DNA from: Hahella sp.
GTDB lineage: Bacteria > Pseudomonadota > Gammaproteobacteria > Pseudomonadales > Oleiphilaceae
Direction of reading: 5' to 3'
NCBI GenBank assembly: GCA_028280065.1
Contig: JANQMN010000034.1
Coordinates: 62,001 to 126,000 of the forward strand
Length of the DNA: 64,000 nt
Below the pieces are notes generated by a model, which saw nothing but the letters and a program-made list of their open reading frames with translations, was not told where the DNA came from and did not search any database. The translations under genes and the position numbers were made by a program. Numbering within the stretch: the first letter of the stretch is position 1; each line of letters starts with the position of its first letter. Of this stretch, positions 38,125 through 49,028 are shown piece by piece.

Positions 38125-38862
38125 TCAGCGACCAGGCAGTTTCTGCCATGTCACTTCATCGCGCAAATAGATTGGCTGAGCCTCGGCAGCAGACATGCAT
38201 TGATCGTTGCCGTACATTGAGGCCAGTAGGGCAATCGCTCCTGCTTTTGGAAAACTACCTTCCAGTTGACAAAGAGCGCTTTGCAATCCGTCCGCCATTT
38301 CCGCCCCATAGCGAAGCCCGCTACCTAGCGCCACGAAGCCGGAATCGGGAATCTCGACCAATGCAGGCGGTACGACCCGTTCATGCATCTGGAGCTTAGG
38401 CATACTCCGGGGCATTGTCGGTTTTAGCGTAAAGGTCGCCGTGTAGACTTCCTGCATTCTCGCATCCAGTAAAGTGAGGACTTGTAAACTTTCGCCGAGG
38501 TTTTTCTGTTCAGAGCCAAAGACTCTATTCGGACTCGCGAGATAATCCAAGCCAAACTGCATCGCCATGGCTTCAAGGGTCGATACCGGAATTACCGGTA
38601 TTCCTAGGGACAAGGCCAGTCCCTGGGTAATGCTGGCAGCGATGCGCAAACCGGTGAATGACCCGGGACCTCGCCCAAAAGCGATAGCGTCAAGGTCAGC
38701 AAGTTCGATATCTTCTTGTCGAAGAATTTCTTCCACCATCGGCAGACAAAGCCGGGCATGCGCACGCGGCTCCAACGCGACGCTTTCAGTCAAGTCACCA
38801 TCAAGATACAGGGCGACTGAACAGGCTTCGGTGGAAGTATCGAGGGCAAGCAGTTTATGCAT
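38125..38862 (-). CDS. tsaB: tRNA threonylcarbamoyladenosine protein TsaB
   Basis: A 245-residue ASKHA-fold partner of TsaD required for t6A37 modification of ANN-decoding tRNAs. The N-terminus LLALDTSTEACSVAL and AIAFGRGPGSFTGLRIAASI with TQGLALSLGIPV are diagnostic. The rest of the family-typical length is present. TsaB lies directly upstream of uppP and downstream of adk on the same strand. Confidence 0.96.
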   Translation of the reverse strand: MHKLLALDTSTEACSVALYLDGDLTESVALEPRAHARLCLPMVEEILRQEDIELADLDAIAFGRGPGSFTGLRIAASITQGLALSLGIPVIPVSTLEAMAMQFGLDYLASPNRVFGSEQKNLGESLQVLTLLDARMQEVYTATFTLKPTMPRSMPKLQMHERVVPPALVEIPDSGFVALGSGLRYGAEMADGLQSALCQLEGSFPKAGAIALLASMYGNDQCMSAAEAQPIYLRDEVTWQKLPGR

Positions 38863-38924
38863 TTGGATAGATAGCTAAAAGGAAGGGTTTTGTGGCGACA
38901 ACGGTTCACCGCCACACGCAAGGA

Positions 38925-39683
<759 letters not shown>

Positions 39684-39729
39684 TTATACGTGGTTACACC
39701 TACAAGCTAAAGCCTAACGGACAAACCCA

Positions 39730-40584
39730 CTACATGTCTGCTGCCAGCTGGCTAATTTCTGAACTAATACTCTTAACTTGATCAAAAACTTCAAAAACCA
39801 ACTCAGGTTGAATTCCAAGCTGTTGGGCGTAATACACCGGATCGTCCGGGAACAAGTCATCTCCCAAGTCTAACTCCTTGAGCAAACAGTTACTTAATTG
39901 GATGGTCCAAACCAACTCTTGGGAGGCGCCCTCATAATTTCTTTCCGTATGGCCATAAGCCGCCGCGACGATTTCCACGGGCAGATTCCAATGCTCCAAA
40001 AGCACTGCCCCCAGTTGGTTGTGATGCAACGGAATGACTTCTGCGACTTGTTCCGAGACCTGTTTTTCCAGTACGGGCAATTCCTGGTACCTATCCTCAT
40101 GCGTGAGTTCATTTAGCAGTTCGAATGCTTGACGGTACAAATGACCGTATAACAGCATGCCAAAGTTATGCAGCAGTCCCCCCATATAAGCCATTCCCGG
40201 CGGCACCGCTTTATTGGGAACATGAAATGCAAGGCGTTGCGCCAGCAATGAACAATGCAGGGTATGGCGCCAGAATGTCGCCAACCCCAATGGGCCGTCA
40301 TGCGGCACATCAAAGGCCCGGCTTGCTGCTATCGACAAGGCGATTTGACTGACCCGCTCAAAACCTAAAACCCGCAGCACCGCATCTCTGATAGTCTCCA
40401 GCTTACCCTTGTAGTTATACAAGGCAGATCTTGCTTGCCTTAACACTTGGGCCGCCAAACTTGGATCCAGCTCAATGATCCGCGCAAGATCCTCGGCACT
40501 GGCGTCGGGGTCTTGGGTCGTCTGCAGAATGCGTGCCGCCACAGTGGGCATAGGCGGCAGATTTTCTAGGTTTAACAAACGCAT
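39730..40584 (-). CDS. HDOD domain signalling protein
   Basis: A 284-residue protein consisting almost wholly of one HDOD domain, an HD-like fold without phosphohydrolase residues, used in bacterial signalling. Family marks are LENLPPMPTVAARILQTTQD, an IELDPSLAAQVLR helix, LGFERVSQIALSIA, and MAYMGGLLHNFGMLLYGH, where the usual HD pair is HN. I chose ATG 40584, eight bases after AAGGA, over an in-frame ATG 24 bases earlier. The specific output is unknown. It lies between ppc and adk. Confidence 0.88.
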   Translation of the reverse strand: MRLLNLENLPPMPTVAARILQTTQDPDASAEDLARIIELDPSLAAQVLRQARSALYNYKGKLETIRDAVLRVLGFERVSQIALSIAASRAFDVPHDGPLGLATFWRHTLHCSLLAQRLAFHVPNKAVPPGMAYMGGLLHNFGMLLYGHLYRQAFELLNELTHEDRYQELPVLEKQVSEQVAEVIPLHHNQLGAVLLEHWNLPVEIVAAAYGHTERNYEGASQELVWTIQLSNCLLKELDLGDDLFPDDPVYYAQQLGIQPELVFEVFDQVKSISSEISQLAADM

Positions 40585-40660
40585 CGTTCCGGTCCTTGAT
40601 AAACACATGGATTGGTCTTTCTATACGCTAGGCGAGTTAATGCCCTGCAAACAGTGTAGC

Positions 40661-43306
40661 CTATCCTGTGTTACGCATCCCGGCCGCGATACCGGCCATC
40701 GCCACTTTTAATGCTCTTTCAACCGTGGCTTTGTTTGTTTCGCCCTCCGTTCGGTCGCGTACCAGCAACTCAACCTGCAGAAAATGCAAGGGATCCGTGT
40801 AGGGATTACGGACCCGGAGCGAATGCTGAAAAACCGGATTGTCCCGCAACAACTCGTCCTGCTCCTTCAGCTTATTGATTAACCCGATAATCTGAATTGC
40901 CCGGTTCCGCAACGATTCCCCAAGTTCACGTAACTCAGGACGTACCAGGCGTACGTCGTAGTAGCAGGCAATATCCGTATCGACCTTGGCCAATACCATT
41001 TCCAACATATCCACATGGGTTTCGAAAAATGGCCAGTGTTGCAGCATATCTCTTAACAATTCGGTTTTTCCGCCATCAACGGAATCCCGCAAGGCTTTGT
41101 CGCTGCCCAGCCAGGACGGCAGCATCAGGCGCATTTGGGTCCAGGCAAATATCCAGGGGATAGCCCGCAGCGTTTCCACGCCCCCGCCTTGCCTGCGTCT
41201 GGCCGGACGGCTGCCCAGGGCAAGTTTACCGAGTTCCTGTTCCGGCGTCGCGGAGCGAAAATACTCTACAAAGTGATCTGTTTCCCGTACAACCCGGCGA
41301 TAGGATGTCAGTGCCGCCTGGGACAACTCATCCATCATATCGCGCCATTCCGGTTTTGGTTGTGGCGGGGGCGTTAGAGAAGCTTCCAAAACCGCTCCCA
41401 CATACAAATCGAAACTCTGAACCGCGACTTTCGGCTGACCGAACTTAAACCGAATCATTTCGCCTTGTTCGGTGATCCGAAAACTACCGGCAACCGAACC
41501 GGGAGGCTGGGATAAAATCGCACGGTTAGCCGGGCCGCCGCCACGCCCGACTGTTCCGCCCCGGCCATGAAAAAGCGTGAGCTTCACGTCATGCTTTTGG
41601 GCCACTGCCACCAGCGCCTCCTGCGCTTGATACTGCGCCCAAGCTGCCGCCATTTGGCCGGCATCCTTCGCCGAATCGGAATAGCCAATCATGACTTCCT
41701 GGTGTCCGTTCACGTAGGCTTTATACCATTCATTGGAAAGCAGTTGGTCGATACTTTGTTCGGCATTCTGCAAGTCGTTCAATGTTTCAAACAGGGGGAC
41801 AACCGGCAGCGGATACTGCACCCCGCATTCCCGTAACAGTAGAATCACCGTTAACACATCGGAGGGTTTACGGGCCATGGAAATGACGTAAGACCCTAAC
41901 GCCTCCGCAGGCTGCTCGGCAACCACTCTGCAGGTTGCAAGCACCTCCGCTACTTCCGGGCCGGGTTCCCACAACGGCGGCAGTAGCGGACGCTTGCCAC
42001 TCAGCTCTTTCACCAAGAAGGACTGCTTTTGCTCCTCGGTCCAGCCCGCATAATCACCGAGATCCAAATAATGACATAGCTCGGCCATGACATCCGCGTG
42101 ACGTTCCGAATCCTGTCGAATATCCAATCTGACAAGTTGTAAGCCAAAACACTGAACCCTCCGAATCACATCCAGCAGCAAGCCGTTGGCGATCACTTCC
42201 ATGCCGCTATCGCATAGCGAGCGATAACACACCATGAGGGGCTCGAGCAGGTCCTTGGTATGTAACAAGATCCGATCGTTTTGCTCCGGGTGTCCGGTTA
42301 ACCCTTGCTCTGCCCAATCACGGGTTTCTTCCAACTTGGTTCGCAGTTCGGCGAGAATTTTTCGATAGGGTTCCCTGGCACGGCCGGTAGCACGGCCCAG
42401 TTCCCCATTGCACACCGACATGGACAGTTGAGAACGTAGTTTCTTGATATCGCGGATGTACAGATCAGCAGCCATCCAACGACTGAGGTAAAATACTTCC
42501 CGGGTTACTTCCGCGGTAACATTGGGATTGCCATCCCGGTCGCCACCCATCCAGGAGGCATAGCTGATGGGGTTCACGTCGATAGGCAAGCTGGTTCCCA
42601 GGTGTTCGAACAACGCTTTATCGAGCTTCCGCATATAGCTGGGAATGGCCGTCCACAATGAGTACTCGATCACTGCAAAACCCCAGCGCGCTTCATCCAG
42701 TGCAGTGGGTCGTTCATAGCGAATTTCATCGGTATTCCAAGCTTCGGTGATTAACCGCAGAAGGTGGGATTCGATATTTTCCCGTTCATTGTCCAATAAA
42801 TCGTCGCGATCCAATTCCTCCAAGCCTTCGGATATATGATCATACTTCTGAATGAGGGTGCGTCGGGTAATTTCGGTTGGATGGGCAGTCAGGACGAACT
42901 CGATATTCAAATCCTTAACCTGCGCCATGATTTGTTCCGCACTCAGTCCCTTGGCTTTGAGGCGCAACAAAATATCCTCGATGGTGTCGATGCGGTTATG
43001 AACACGCTCTTCTTTCGGCGCGCGACGCCGGACTGTGTGATACTGTTCCGCGATATTGGCAAGATTGAGAAACTGATTGAATGCCCGCGTCACCGGAACC
43101 AACTGCTCGTCGGATAAGCAACCTATTGCCGCTTTTAGTTGTTTTCGCTCTCCCAGGTCACTGCCCCTGTCGGCTTTAGCGGCAATACGAATGTTCTCGA
43201 TCTTGTGAAACATTTCGTCGCCTAAGTTATGACGGATACTCTTACCGAGCAGGTCACCGAGCAAACGAACGTTTTCCCGCAGGTTTGGATGCAATTCTTT
43301 GGTCAT
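40661..43306 (-). CDS. ppc: phosphoenolpyruvate carboxylase
   Basis: An 881-residue biotin-independent carboxylase that makes oxaloacetate from PEP and bicarbonate to refill the TCA cycle. The essential His is in VLTAHPTEITRR near residue 135. Further motifs are YASWMGGDRDGNPNVT, the catalytic loop FHGRGGTVGRGGGP and the C-terminal RNPYTDPLHFLQ with the end MRNTG. Full-length, comparable to E. coli. An AT-rich 253-base divergent region upstream should contain its promoter. Confidence 0.98.
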   Translation of the reverse strand: MTKELHPNLRENVRLLGDLLGKSIRHNLGDEMFHKIENIRIAAKADRGSDLGERKQLKAAIGCLSDEQLVPVTRAFNQFLNLANIAEQYHTVRRRAPKEERVHNRIDTIEDILLRLKAKGLSAEQIMAQVKDLNIEFVLTAHPTEITRRTLIQKYDHISEGLEELDRDDLLDNERENIESHLLRLITEAWNTDEIRYERPTALDEARWGFAVIEYSLWTAIPSYMRKLDKALFEHLGTSLPIDVNPISYASWMGGDRDGNPNVTAEVTREVFYLSRWMAADLYIRDIKKLRSQLSMSVCNGELGRATGRAREPYRKILAELRTKLEETRDWAEQGLTGHPEQNDRILLHTKDLLEPLMVCYRSLCDSGMEVIANGLLLDVIRRVQCFGLQLVRLDIRQDSERHADVMAELCHYLDLGDYAGWTEEQKQSFLVKELSGKRPLLPPLWEPGPEVAEVLATCRVVAEQPAEALGSYVISMARKPSDVLTVILLLRECGVQYPLPVVPLFETLNDLQNAEQSIDQLLSNEWYKAYVNGHQEVMIGYSDSAKDAGQMAAAWAQYQAQEALVAVAQKHDVKLTLFHGRGGTVGRGGGPANRAILSQPPGSVAGSFRITEQGEMIRFKFGQPKVAVQSFDLYVGAVLEASLTPPPQPKPEWRDMMDELSQAALTSYRRVVRETDHFVEYFRSATPEQELGKLALGSRPARRRQGGGVETLRAIPWIFAWTQMRLMLPSWLGSDKALRDSVDGGKTELLRDMLQHWPFFETHVDMLEMVLAKVDTDIACYYDVRLVRPELRELGESLRNRAIQIIGLINKLKEQDELLRDNPVFQHSLRVRNPYTDPLHFLQVELLVRDRTEGETNKATVERALKVAMAGIAAGMRNTG

Positions 43307-43559
43307 ATCTTGATATTGTGTATTAGTAAATTAATGGTGTTATTAAAAATTCCAGTAATGCCGCAAATAATGAGTTGATTACTTGACAATTACAACCAGA
43401 CTAAAGCCTTTAATACAGTACAATTTAGGTAATTACGCGTATGGCGCACTGGCAGCCCGGTTCCTAAACTTTTTTCGAAATCAAAGATTGCATGCAATAG
43501 AAGCGCCGGGAAGTGGCGCCGTTGTTGAGATGAACCCAGCAAAAATAATAGGTAGATAG
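43307..43559. promoter_or_regulatory. divergent promoter region ppc / small + strand gene
   Basis: AT-rich, with a -35-like TTGACA at 43383-43388 on the plus strand and several -10-like elements downstream (TTTAAT, TACAAT) at non-ideal spacing. A short GC-rich stem, GCGCC/GGCGC at 43503-43519, sits in the leader of the rightward gene. No gene is seen. Confidence 0.35.
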
Positions 43560-43904
43560 ATGAAGATTAATGCGCTTGTCAGAGACTGGGAAAATAACGC
43601 AAAAGCCAGGCTAACCCATAAAGAATATCACTTACGCCTGCAACTGGAAGACGCGGCGCGGATAGCCGCTTTGGCGGAAATGTACCCGCTGCGCAGCCAG
43701 GAAGACATCATCAGCGAGCTACTTTCAGCTGCCCTGGATGAATTGGAAACCAGTTTCCCTTATGTTGCCGGCACCAAAGTAGTCGCCCAAGACGAAATGG
43801 GGGATCCGCTGTACGAAGACATCGGCCCCACTCCGCGTTTTGTAGAGCTCAGCCAGAAATTTATGGCGGCTCTGAAGCAGGAAAATAAGGCGGCGAACAG
43901 TTAG
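43560..43904 (+). CDS. small conserved helical protein
   Basis: A 114-residue soluble protein with no signal peptide. The central part (EYHLRLQLEDAARIAALAEM, then LRSQEDIISELLSAALDELE) looks like a helical fold reminiscent of ribbon-helix-helix DNA-binding proteins. A tail follows (FVELSQKFMAALKQE). Related short proteins in Pseudomonas are sometimes labelled type 1 pili tip component, which the sequence does not support. ATG 43560 has AGGTAG upstream. It is convergent with mazG, 13 bases away. Its role is unknown. Confidence 0.65.
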   Translation: MKINALVRDWENNAKARLTHKEYHLRLQLEDAARIAALAEMYPLRSQEDIISELLSAALDELETSFPYVAGTKVVAQDEMGDPLYEDIGPTPRFVELSQKFMAALKQENKAANS

Positions 43905-43917
43905 CGGGTCAGGGTTG

Positions 43918-44757
43918 TTACCCGTCCTGTTTGGCCTTCTCCCAAAGTGCATCCAGTTCCTGGGGATCCAAATCCGAAAAACTGGCTCCTCTGTTGGCAA
44001 TCATTTTTTCGATACGCTGAATGCGGGCGGTAAACTTGCGGTTGGCCCCACGCAAGGCGGAATCCGGGTCGATTCCTAGAAATCGGCCTAGATTCACACT
44101 CGTGAAAAAGATATCCGCCAGTTCTTCCTCTATCCGTTTCCGGTTGTCACTTCCCTCGGCTAACGCCTCTTCCAATTCCCCCAGCTCCTCGCGCATTTTA
44201 CTCACAATACCGCCCGCTTCCGGCCAATCGAAACCCTGCTTGGCAGCCTGCTTTTGCAGTTTTATTGCCCGAATCAGCGGCGGCAGCGTAGTTGGGATAC
44301 CGCTTAGAATTGAATCATCCGGTCTTTTCCGAGACTTTTCTTGTTGCTTTATTTTTTCCCAATTGGCATTGATTTCAGCGGTCTCGGGTCGATTCTTCGG
44401 GTCGGCAACACTCTGCAAGGTGCCGTCGGGGAACACATGAGGGTGACGGCGTAGCAGTTTGGCAACAACGCCACTGACGACTTCATCCCAGTTAAACAAA
44501 TCTTCTTCGGAACCCAGTTGACTGTAAAAAATCACCTGGAAGAGCAAGTCACCCAGTTCCTCACGCAGGTGATTCCAATCTTCGCGCTCGATAGTGTCCG
44601 CTACTTCATAGGTTTCTTCGATGGTGTGCGGAACAATGGTGGCAAAAGTTTGCTTTAAGTCCCAGGGACACCCGGTGACAGGATCCCGAAGCCGCTCCAT
44701 CAAATAGAGCAAATCCTGAATCGTATACTTGTTTCCGTCATGCATAAAGGTAGTCAT
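43918..44757 (-). CDS. mazG: nucleoside triphosphate pyrophosphohydrolase MazG
   Basis: A 279-residue protein with two all-alpha NTP-pyrophosphatase domains. The first has GCPWDLKQTFATIVPHTIEE followed by EETYEVADTIE and REELGDLLFQVIF (metal-binding ExxE and ExxD). The second has MREELGELEEAL and EEELADIFFTSVNLG. It hydrolyses NTPs and has been tied to lowering (p)ppGpp in E. coli. Its ATG overlaps the relA stop, fitting the conserved relA-mazG pair. Confidence 0.95.
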   Translation of the reverse strand: MTTFMHDGNKYTIQDLLYLMERLRDPVTGCPWDLKQTFATIVPHTIEETYEVADTIEREDWNHLREELGDLLFQVIFYSQLGSEEDLFNWDEVVSGVVAKLLRRHPHVFPDGTLQSVADPKNRPETAEINANWEKIKQQEKSRKRPDDSILSGIPTTLPPLIRAIKLQKQAAKQGFDWPEAGGIVSKMREELGELEEALAEGSDNRKRIEEELADIFFTSVNLGRFLGIDPDSALRGANRKFTARIQRIEKMIANRGASFSDLDPQELDALWEKAKQDG

Positions 44758-47030
44758 TACTTCGCTTTGTCACGGCTGGCGTCGATGACATTTGGCAATT
44801 GCCGCAACCTATCGAATAGCCGGCCCAGCGACTCAATATTGGGCACTTCCACTTGCAAGTGAATTTTCGCCGTATTGGTTTTTTTATCGGTAATAGTATT
44901 GGCAGAGTTCACGTTGATCTTTTCATTTGCCAGCAACGTGGTTATGTCCCGCAACAATCCGGACCGGTCATAGGCTTCTACCAGTATGTCGATCGGATAG
45001 GTCTGTTCCGTGTTCCCCCATTCGACCTGAATCATGCGTCCAGGCTCGGCGGCCTGCAGTTGCAGGGCATTGATACAATCCTTGCGATGGATGGAAACGC
45101 CTCTTCCAACGGTGATGTACCCGACCACCGCATCGCCGGGCACCGGCATACAGCAGTTGGCCAGTTGGGTAAGCAGATTCCCGACGCCAAGAATATGTAC
45201 TTCGCCAACCTTCTGTGAGGAAGACGGCGAATGTTCAAACTGAAAATCCATCTGCTTTTCGCGCGGCTCAACGATCTGCTGAGCGACATGCGCCACCTGC
45301 ATAGGTTTCAGGTCCCCGGCGCCTATAGCGGCGAACATATCGTCAACATGATGCATGTTGACCTTGTGCGCAACGTCTTCGAGTTTAACTTTCTCCAGCG
45401 ATAAGCGTTTAAGAGTGGCCAGGAGAATGTCCCGCCCCTCTTCTATGTTCTGATCGCGATCCTGCAACTTAAACCAGTGGGTGATTTTGGCCCTGGCACG
45501 CGAGGTTACCGTATAGCCAAGGTCTGGATTCAACCAGTCGCGACTCGGTTTATCCTGGTTGGAACGTAAAATCTGTACTTGATCGCCGGTCCGCAGCTTA
45601 TAGTTCAGCGGTTTGATAACACCGTTAATCTTCACGCCACGGCAGGAGTGCCCCACCTCCGTGTGTACTTTGTAGGCAAAATCGATGGCCGTTGCGCCTG
45701 CAGGCAAGTCGATGACGTGCCCGTCCGGGGTAAATACATAAATCCGATCCGATACAATATCGCCGCGAAACTGGTCGACGAACTCGGTGCTGCGACTACC
45801 AAGCTCTTCCTGCCATTCGAGAACCTGGCGCAACCAGGCAATTTTTTGTTCATAACCATGTGAGGCGTGCTGCAAGTCATGGCCTTTATAGCGCCAATGG
45901 GCGCATACGCCGAGCTCGGCCTCGTCATGCATTTTGTGGGTACGAATTTGCACTTCCATGACCTTACCAGCAGGACCGATCACCGCTGTATGTAACGATT
46001 GGTAGCCGTTTTCCTTTGGGCTGGCAATATAGTCATCAAACTCATGGGGTATGTGACGCCATAACGCATGCACAATTCCCAAAGCGGCATAGCAGTCTTT
46101 AACAGTGGGCACCAGGATTCTGATCGCCCGGATATCATAAACCTGCTCAAAGTCGATACCCTTGCGATGCATTTTCCGCCAAATGCTATATATATGCTTG
46201 GCACGACCGGCCAACTCAGCCTTGATATCATTTTCAGTCAATTCACGCTTTAAAGCTGCCAGGGCTTCTTCAATATAGCGTTGCCGGTCCAAGCGCCGCT
46301 CATCGAGCAGTTTGGCGATTTTTTTGTAGGCTGTTTCATGCAGATAACGAAACGACAGGTCCTCCAGCTCCCACTTGAGATAACCTATTCCCAACCGATG
46401 GGCCAGTGGTGCATAGATATCGAATACTTCGCGGGCAATCCGGTGCCGCCGTTCGGAACTGGCCTGCTTGACCGCCCTTATCGCACAAGTGCGTTCAGAC
46501 AGTTTGATTAGCGCCACCCTAACATCGTCGATCATGGTAACCAGCATGCGCCTGATATTATCCACCTGAGTTTGCGACTGACCTAAGACCGTACCTTGAA
46601 TCGGATGACGTATGTGAGATATTGCCGCCATCTGCAAAACACCGTCAATGAGGTTAGCCACCTCTTTGCCAAATTGCTTCTGGACTTTTATCAAACTGAG
46701 TTTTTCTTCCCTAACGGATCGATAGAGAACGGCAGCAACCAGGCTGGGTGAATCCAGTTGCAACTCATCCAAGATGTGCAACATTTCCAAACCAGTCAGG
46801 AAACTGCTACTGGCATCTGACCAATGGGTATTCGGTGAGGATTTGTCCTTGGATTTTTTTTGCCTGTTTACTGCCCCGGCAACAGTCTCGGCTTGCTGCG
46901 CGACCTCGCAAGCTTTTCTTAATAATGTCGTATCAATATCGTCATCGCGGTGCAAGAGGCGCCCCAGCCAGCCCTCGATGTCAACTGATCCATCATCGAG
47001 CAGAGGATAATCTTCGCGCACCTTGACCAT
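44757..47030 (-). CDS. relA: GTP pyrophosphokinase RelA
   Basis: A 757-residue (p)ppGpp synthetase of the stringent response, activated on ribosomes by uncharged tRNA. In the N-terminal half the hydrolase HD motif is lost (SpoT-type HD replaced by YR in VAAVLYRSVREEK), so it should only synthesise. The synthetase core has GRAKHIYSIWRKM, VYDIRAIRIL and FDDYIASPKENGYQSLHT. A TGS domain (IDLPAGATAIDFAYKVHTEVG), a conserved-Cys zinc region (CCMPVPGDAVVGYIT) and an ACT domain (VEAYDRSGLLRDITTLL) follow. ATG 47030 follows the broken rlmD. Confidence 0.97.
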   Translation of the reverse strand: MVKVREDYPLLDDGSVDIEGWLGRLLHRDDDIDTTLLRKACEVAQQAETVAGAVNRQKKSKDKSSPNTHWSDASSSFLTGLEMLHILDELQLDSPSLVAAVLYRSVREEKLSLIKVQKQFGKEVANLIDGVLQMAAISHIRHPIQGTVLGQSQTQVDNIRRMLVTMIDDVRVALIKLSERTCAIRAVKQASSERRHRIAREVFDIYAPLAHRLGIGYLKWELEDLSFRYLHETAYKKIAKLLDERRLDRQRYIEEALAALKRELTENDIKAELAGRAKHIYSIWRKMHRKGIDFEQVYDIRAIRILVPTVKDCYAALGIVHALWRHIPHEFDDYIASPKENGYQSLHTAVIGPAGKVMEVQIRTHKMHDEAELGVCAHWRYKGHDLQHASHGYEQKIAWLRQVLEWQEELGSRSTEFVDQFRGDIVSDRIYVFTPDGHVIDLPAGATAIDFAYKVHTEVGHSCRGVKINGVIKPLNYKLRTGDQVQILRSNQDKPSRDWLNPDLGYTVTSRARAKITHWFKLQDRDQNIEEGRDILLATLKRLSLEKVKLEDVAHKVNMHHVDDMFAAIGAGDLKPMQVAHVAQQIVEPREKQMDFQFEHSPSSSQKVGEVHILGVGNLLTQLANCCMPVPGDAVVGYITVGRGVSIHRKDCINALQLQAAEPGRMIQVEWGNTEQTYPIDILVEAYDRSGLLRDITTLLANEKINVNSANTITDKKTNTAKIHLQVEVPNIESLGRLFDRLRQLPNVIDASRDKAK

Positions 47031-47089
47031 ACAGTCAGTTTACCTTCTGTCTAGTTAATTCTGTCCTGAAACAGCCAGGATACCTAGGG

Positions 47090-48067
47090 TCACTCAAATA
47101 CCGCCATGGACTCAACATGAGTGGTGTGGGGAAACATATCCATCACCTCGGCTTTCAACAGGCGAAATCCCAGATCCGCCAAGATGCCGCATCCCACGCC
47201 AACGTAGCCGGGTTGCATGACACATAAACCAGGCGACGAACCGAAAAATTTGCTACCGCATTCACAATCTCTTCCGCGCCGGTACGCGGGGGATCGAGCA
47301 GGAGCTTGTCGTAAGGACCTAGCCAGGCGGGTTTATTGACATCCTGCATAGGTAGATGGAGATCGGAAGCATAAAATTCAACATTGGAAATACGGTTGCA
47401 CCGCGCATTCATAGTAGCCCCGTTAAACCATTGCCTGACTTCCTTCAACCCCGACAACGGCATGCGCCTTCCTTGCACTGGGCAAAGTAAAATTCCCCAG
47501 GCCGCAGAATAGATTCAACACCCTATCTCCGGACTCAAGCGCCAGCCAATCCAATGTCTGAGAAACCATCATTTGGTTTATTTCCCGGTTCACCTGGGTG
47601 AAATCGCTGGGATGAAAGGCAAATGATAAACCGCTGTCAGACAAATCATAGTGCAAAAACATCTGCCCATCCTCCGGCCAAAACTTGTGAATAGAGTCTG
47701 GCCCCTTAGGCTGCAAATACATGGCGATGCCGGTTTCCTTCGCAAACGCAATAAGCTTGCCATGGTCTGATTCGGTCAATGGTTCCATATGACGAAGAAT
47801 TATAGCGCTCACATCATCTCCACAAGCGACTTCAAGCTGTGGAATTCTGTCAAAACAGGACAGACCACGGATAAGTTCCCGCAACGCCATTAACCGTTGC
47901 CCGATACCGGGCAGCAAAATCGGGCAGTGCTCCATTCTGGTGAGAAAATTACTATACCGTTCGCGAATGCCGACAAGCACCTCATCGTGTTTTTTTACAT
48001 GGCGCACACCTAATCTGGCTTTGCTGCGATATCTCAGGCCGGCTACACGCAACCGGTGAGCTGCCAT
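47090..48067 (-). pseudogene. rlmD: degraded 23S rRNA (uracil1939-C5)-methyltransferase
   Basis: A remnant of rlmD in three broken pieces. The first piece (from ATG 48067) begins at the part matching E. coli RlmD around residue 125 (LRVAGLRYRSKARL) and runs to LFCGLGNFTLPSARKAHAVV and GSQAMV, where a TAA follows an extra T in GTTTAAC. Removing that T restores MVNGATMNARC. The second piece continues through YDKLLLDPPRTGAEE to VYVSCNPATLAWDA, where one missing G shifts frame again. Adding it gives GILADLGFRLLKAEVMDMFP and a stop at 47090-47092. The N-terminal TRAM and iron-sulfur part (about 120 residues) is absent; only 61 bases separate the remnant from cysM. Both shifts are at short homopolymers, but the missing N-terminus argues for real decay. 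Confidence 0.85.
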
Positions 48068-48128
48068 TTAGTGGCTGCGCATTATAGCGATACAAAGGAA
48101 TAAAGGGCAGTTGCAGAAATGTAAATTA

Positions 48129-49028
48129 TTACTTGAACACGCCGGTGGATAAATAGCGATCACCCCGATCGCAGATAATTGCCACAATCACAGCTTTTTC
48201 CAATGACTCACAGAGCTTTAAAACGCCCGCAATTGCTCCTCCAGAGGACACTCCACAGAAAATACCTTCCTGGCGGGCCAACTGCTGCATCCAATATTCT
48301 GCTTCTTCCTGACCTATATCCATCACTAGATCTACCCGCTTCGGATCAAATATTTCCGGCAGATAGGCTTGCGGCCAGCGCCGAATTCCGGGTATTGAAG
48401 CACCGTCTCTAGGTTGCAAACCAACAATTTTAACTGCCGGATTTTTCTCCTTAAGGAACTTCGATGTTCCCATAATGGTCCCGGTAGTGCCCATGGAACT
48501 TACAAAATGAGTGATTCTTTGTTGGCTTTGTTGCCAAATTTCCGGGCCGGTTGTGCGGTAGTGCGCCAGCGGATTATCCGGGTTGGAGAATTGGTCCAAA
48601 ACAATGCCTTCGCCTTCTTCCTGCATCTTCTTTGCTAGATCTCGCGCCCCTTCCATGCCTTCTTGCTGGGTAACATTGATAATTTCAGCACCATAAGCGG
48701 CCATTGCCTGGCGCCGCTCCTCACTCATGTGCGCAGGCATAATCAGCCGCATTCGATAGCCTTTCATGGCCGCCGCCATTGCCAACGCAATTCCGGTGTT
48801 GCCGCTGGTTGCTTCGATCAGGGTATCGCCTGGAGCAATATCTCCTCGCTGTTCAGCGGCTTGAATCATGCTCAATGCCGGCCGGTCCTTCACCGATCCT
48901 GCAGGGTTATTGCCTTCCAGTTTGGCTAGAACTGTATTACTACCCATCCCAGGGAGACGTTGGAGCTTTACCAAAGGTGTATTTCCAACATAAGATTCAA
49001 GAGTTGGATAAGTTAGATTCGTGTCCAC
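48129..49028 (-). CDS. cysM: cysteine synthase B
   Basis: A 299-residue PLP enzyme making cysteine from O-acetylserine with sulfide or thiosulfate. The PLP lysine is K47 in NNPAGSVKDRPALSM. ATSGNTGIALAMAAA binds the substrate carboxylate, and VSSMGTTGTIMGTSKFL and GVSSGGAIAG hold the phosphate of PLP. Closeness to gacS is the Pseudomonas arrangement. It is divergent from gacS with 214 AT-rich bases between. Confidence 0.95.
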   Translation of the reverse strand: MDTNLTYPTLESYVGNTPLVKLQRLPGMGSNTVLAKLEGNNPAGSVKDRPALSMIQAAEQRGDIAPGDTLIEATSGNTGIALAMAAAMKGYRMRLIMPAHMSEERRQAMAAYGAEIINVTQQEGMEGARDLAKKMQEEGEGIVLDQFSNPDNPLAHYRTTGPEIWQQSQQRITHFVSSMGTTGTIMGTSKFLKEKNPAVKIVGLQPRDGASIPGIRRWPQAYLPEIFDPKRVDLVMDIGQEEAEYWMQQLARQEGIFCGVSSGGAIAGVLKLCESLEKAVIVAIICDRGDRYLSTGVFK

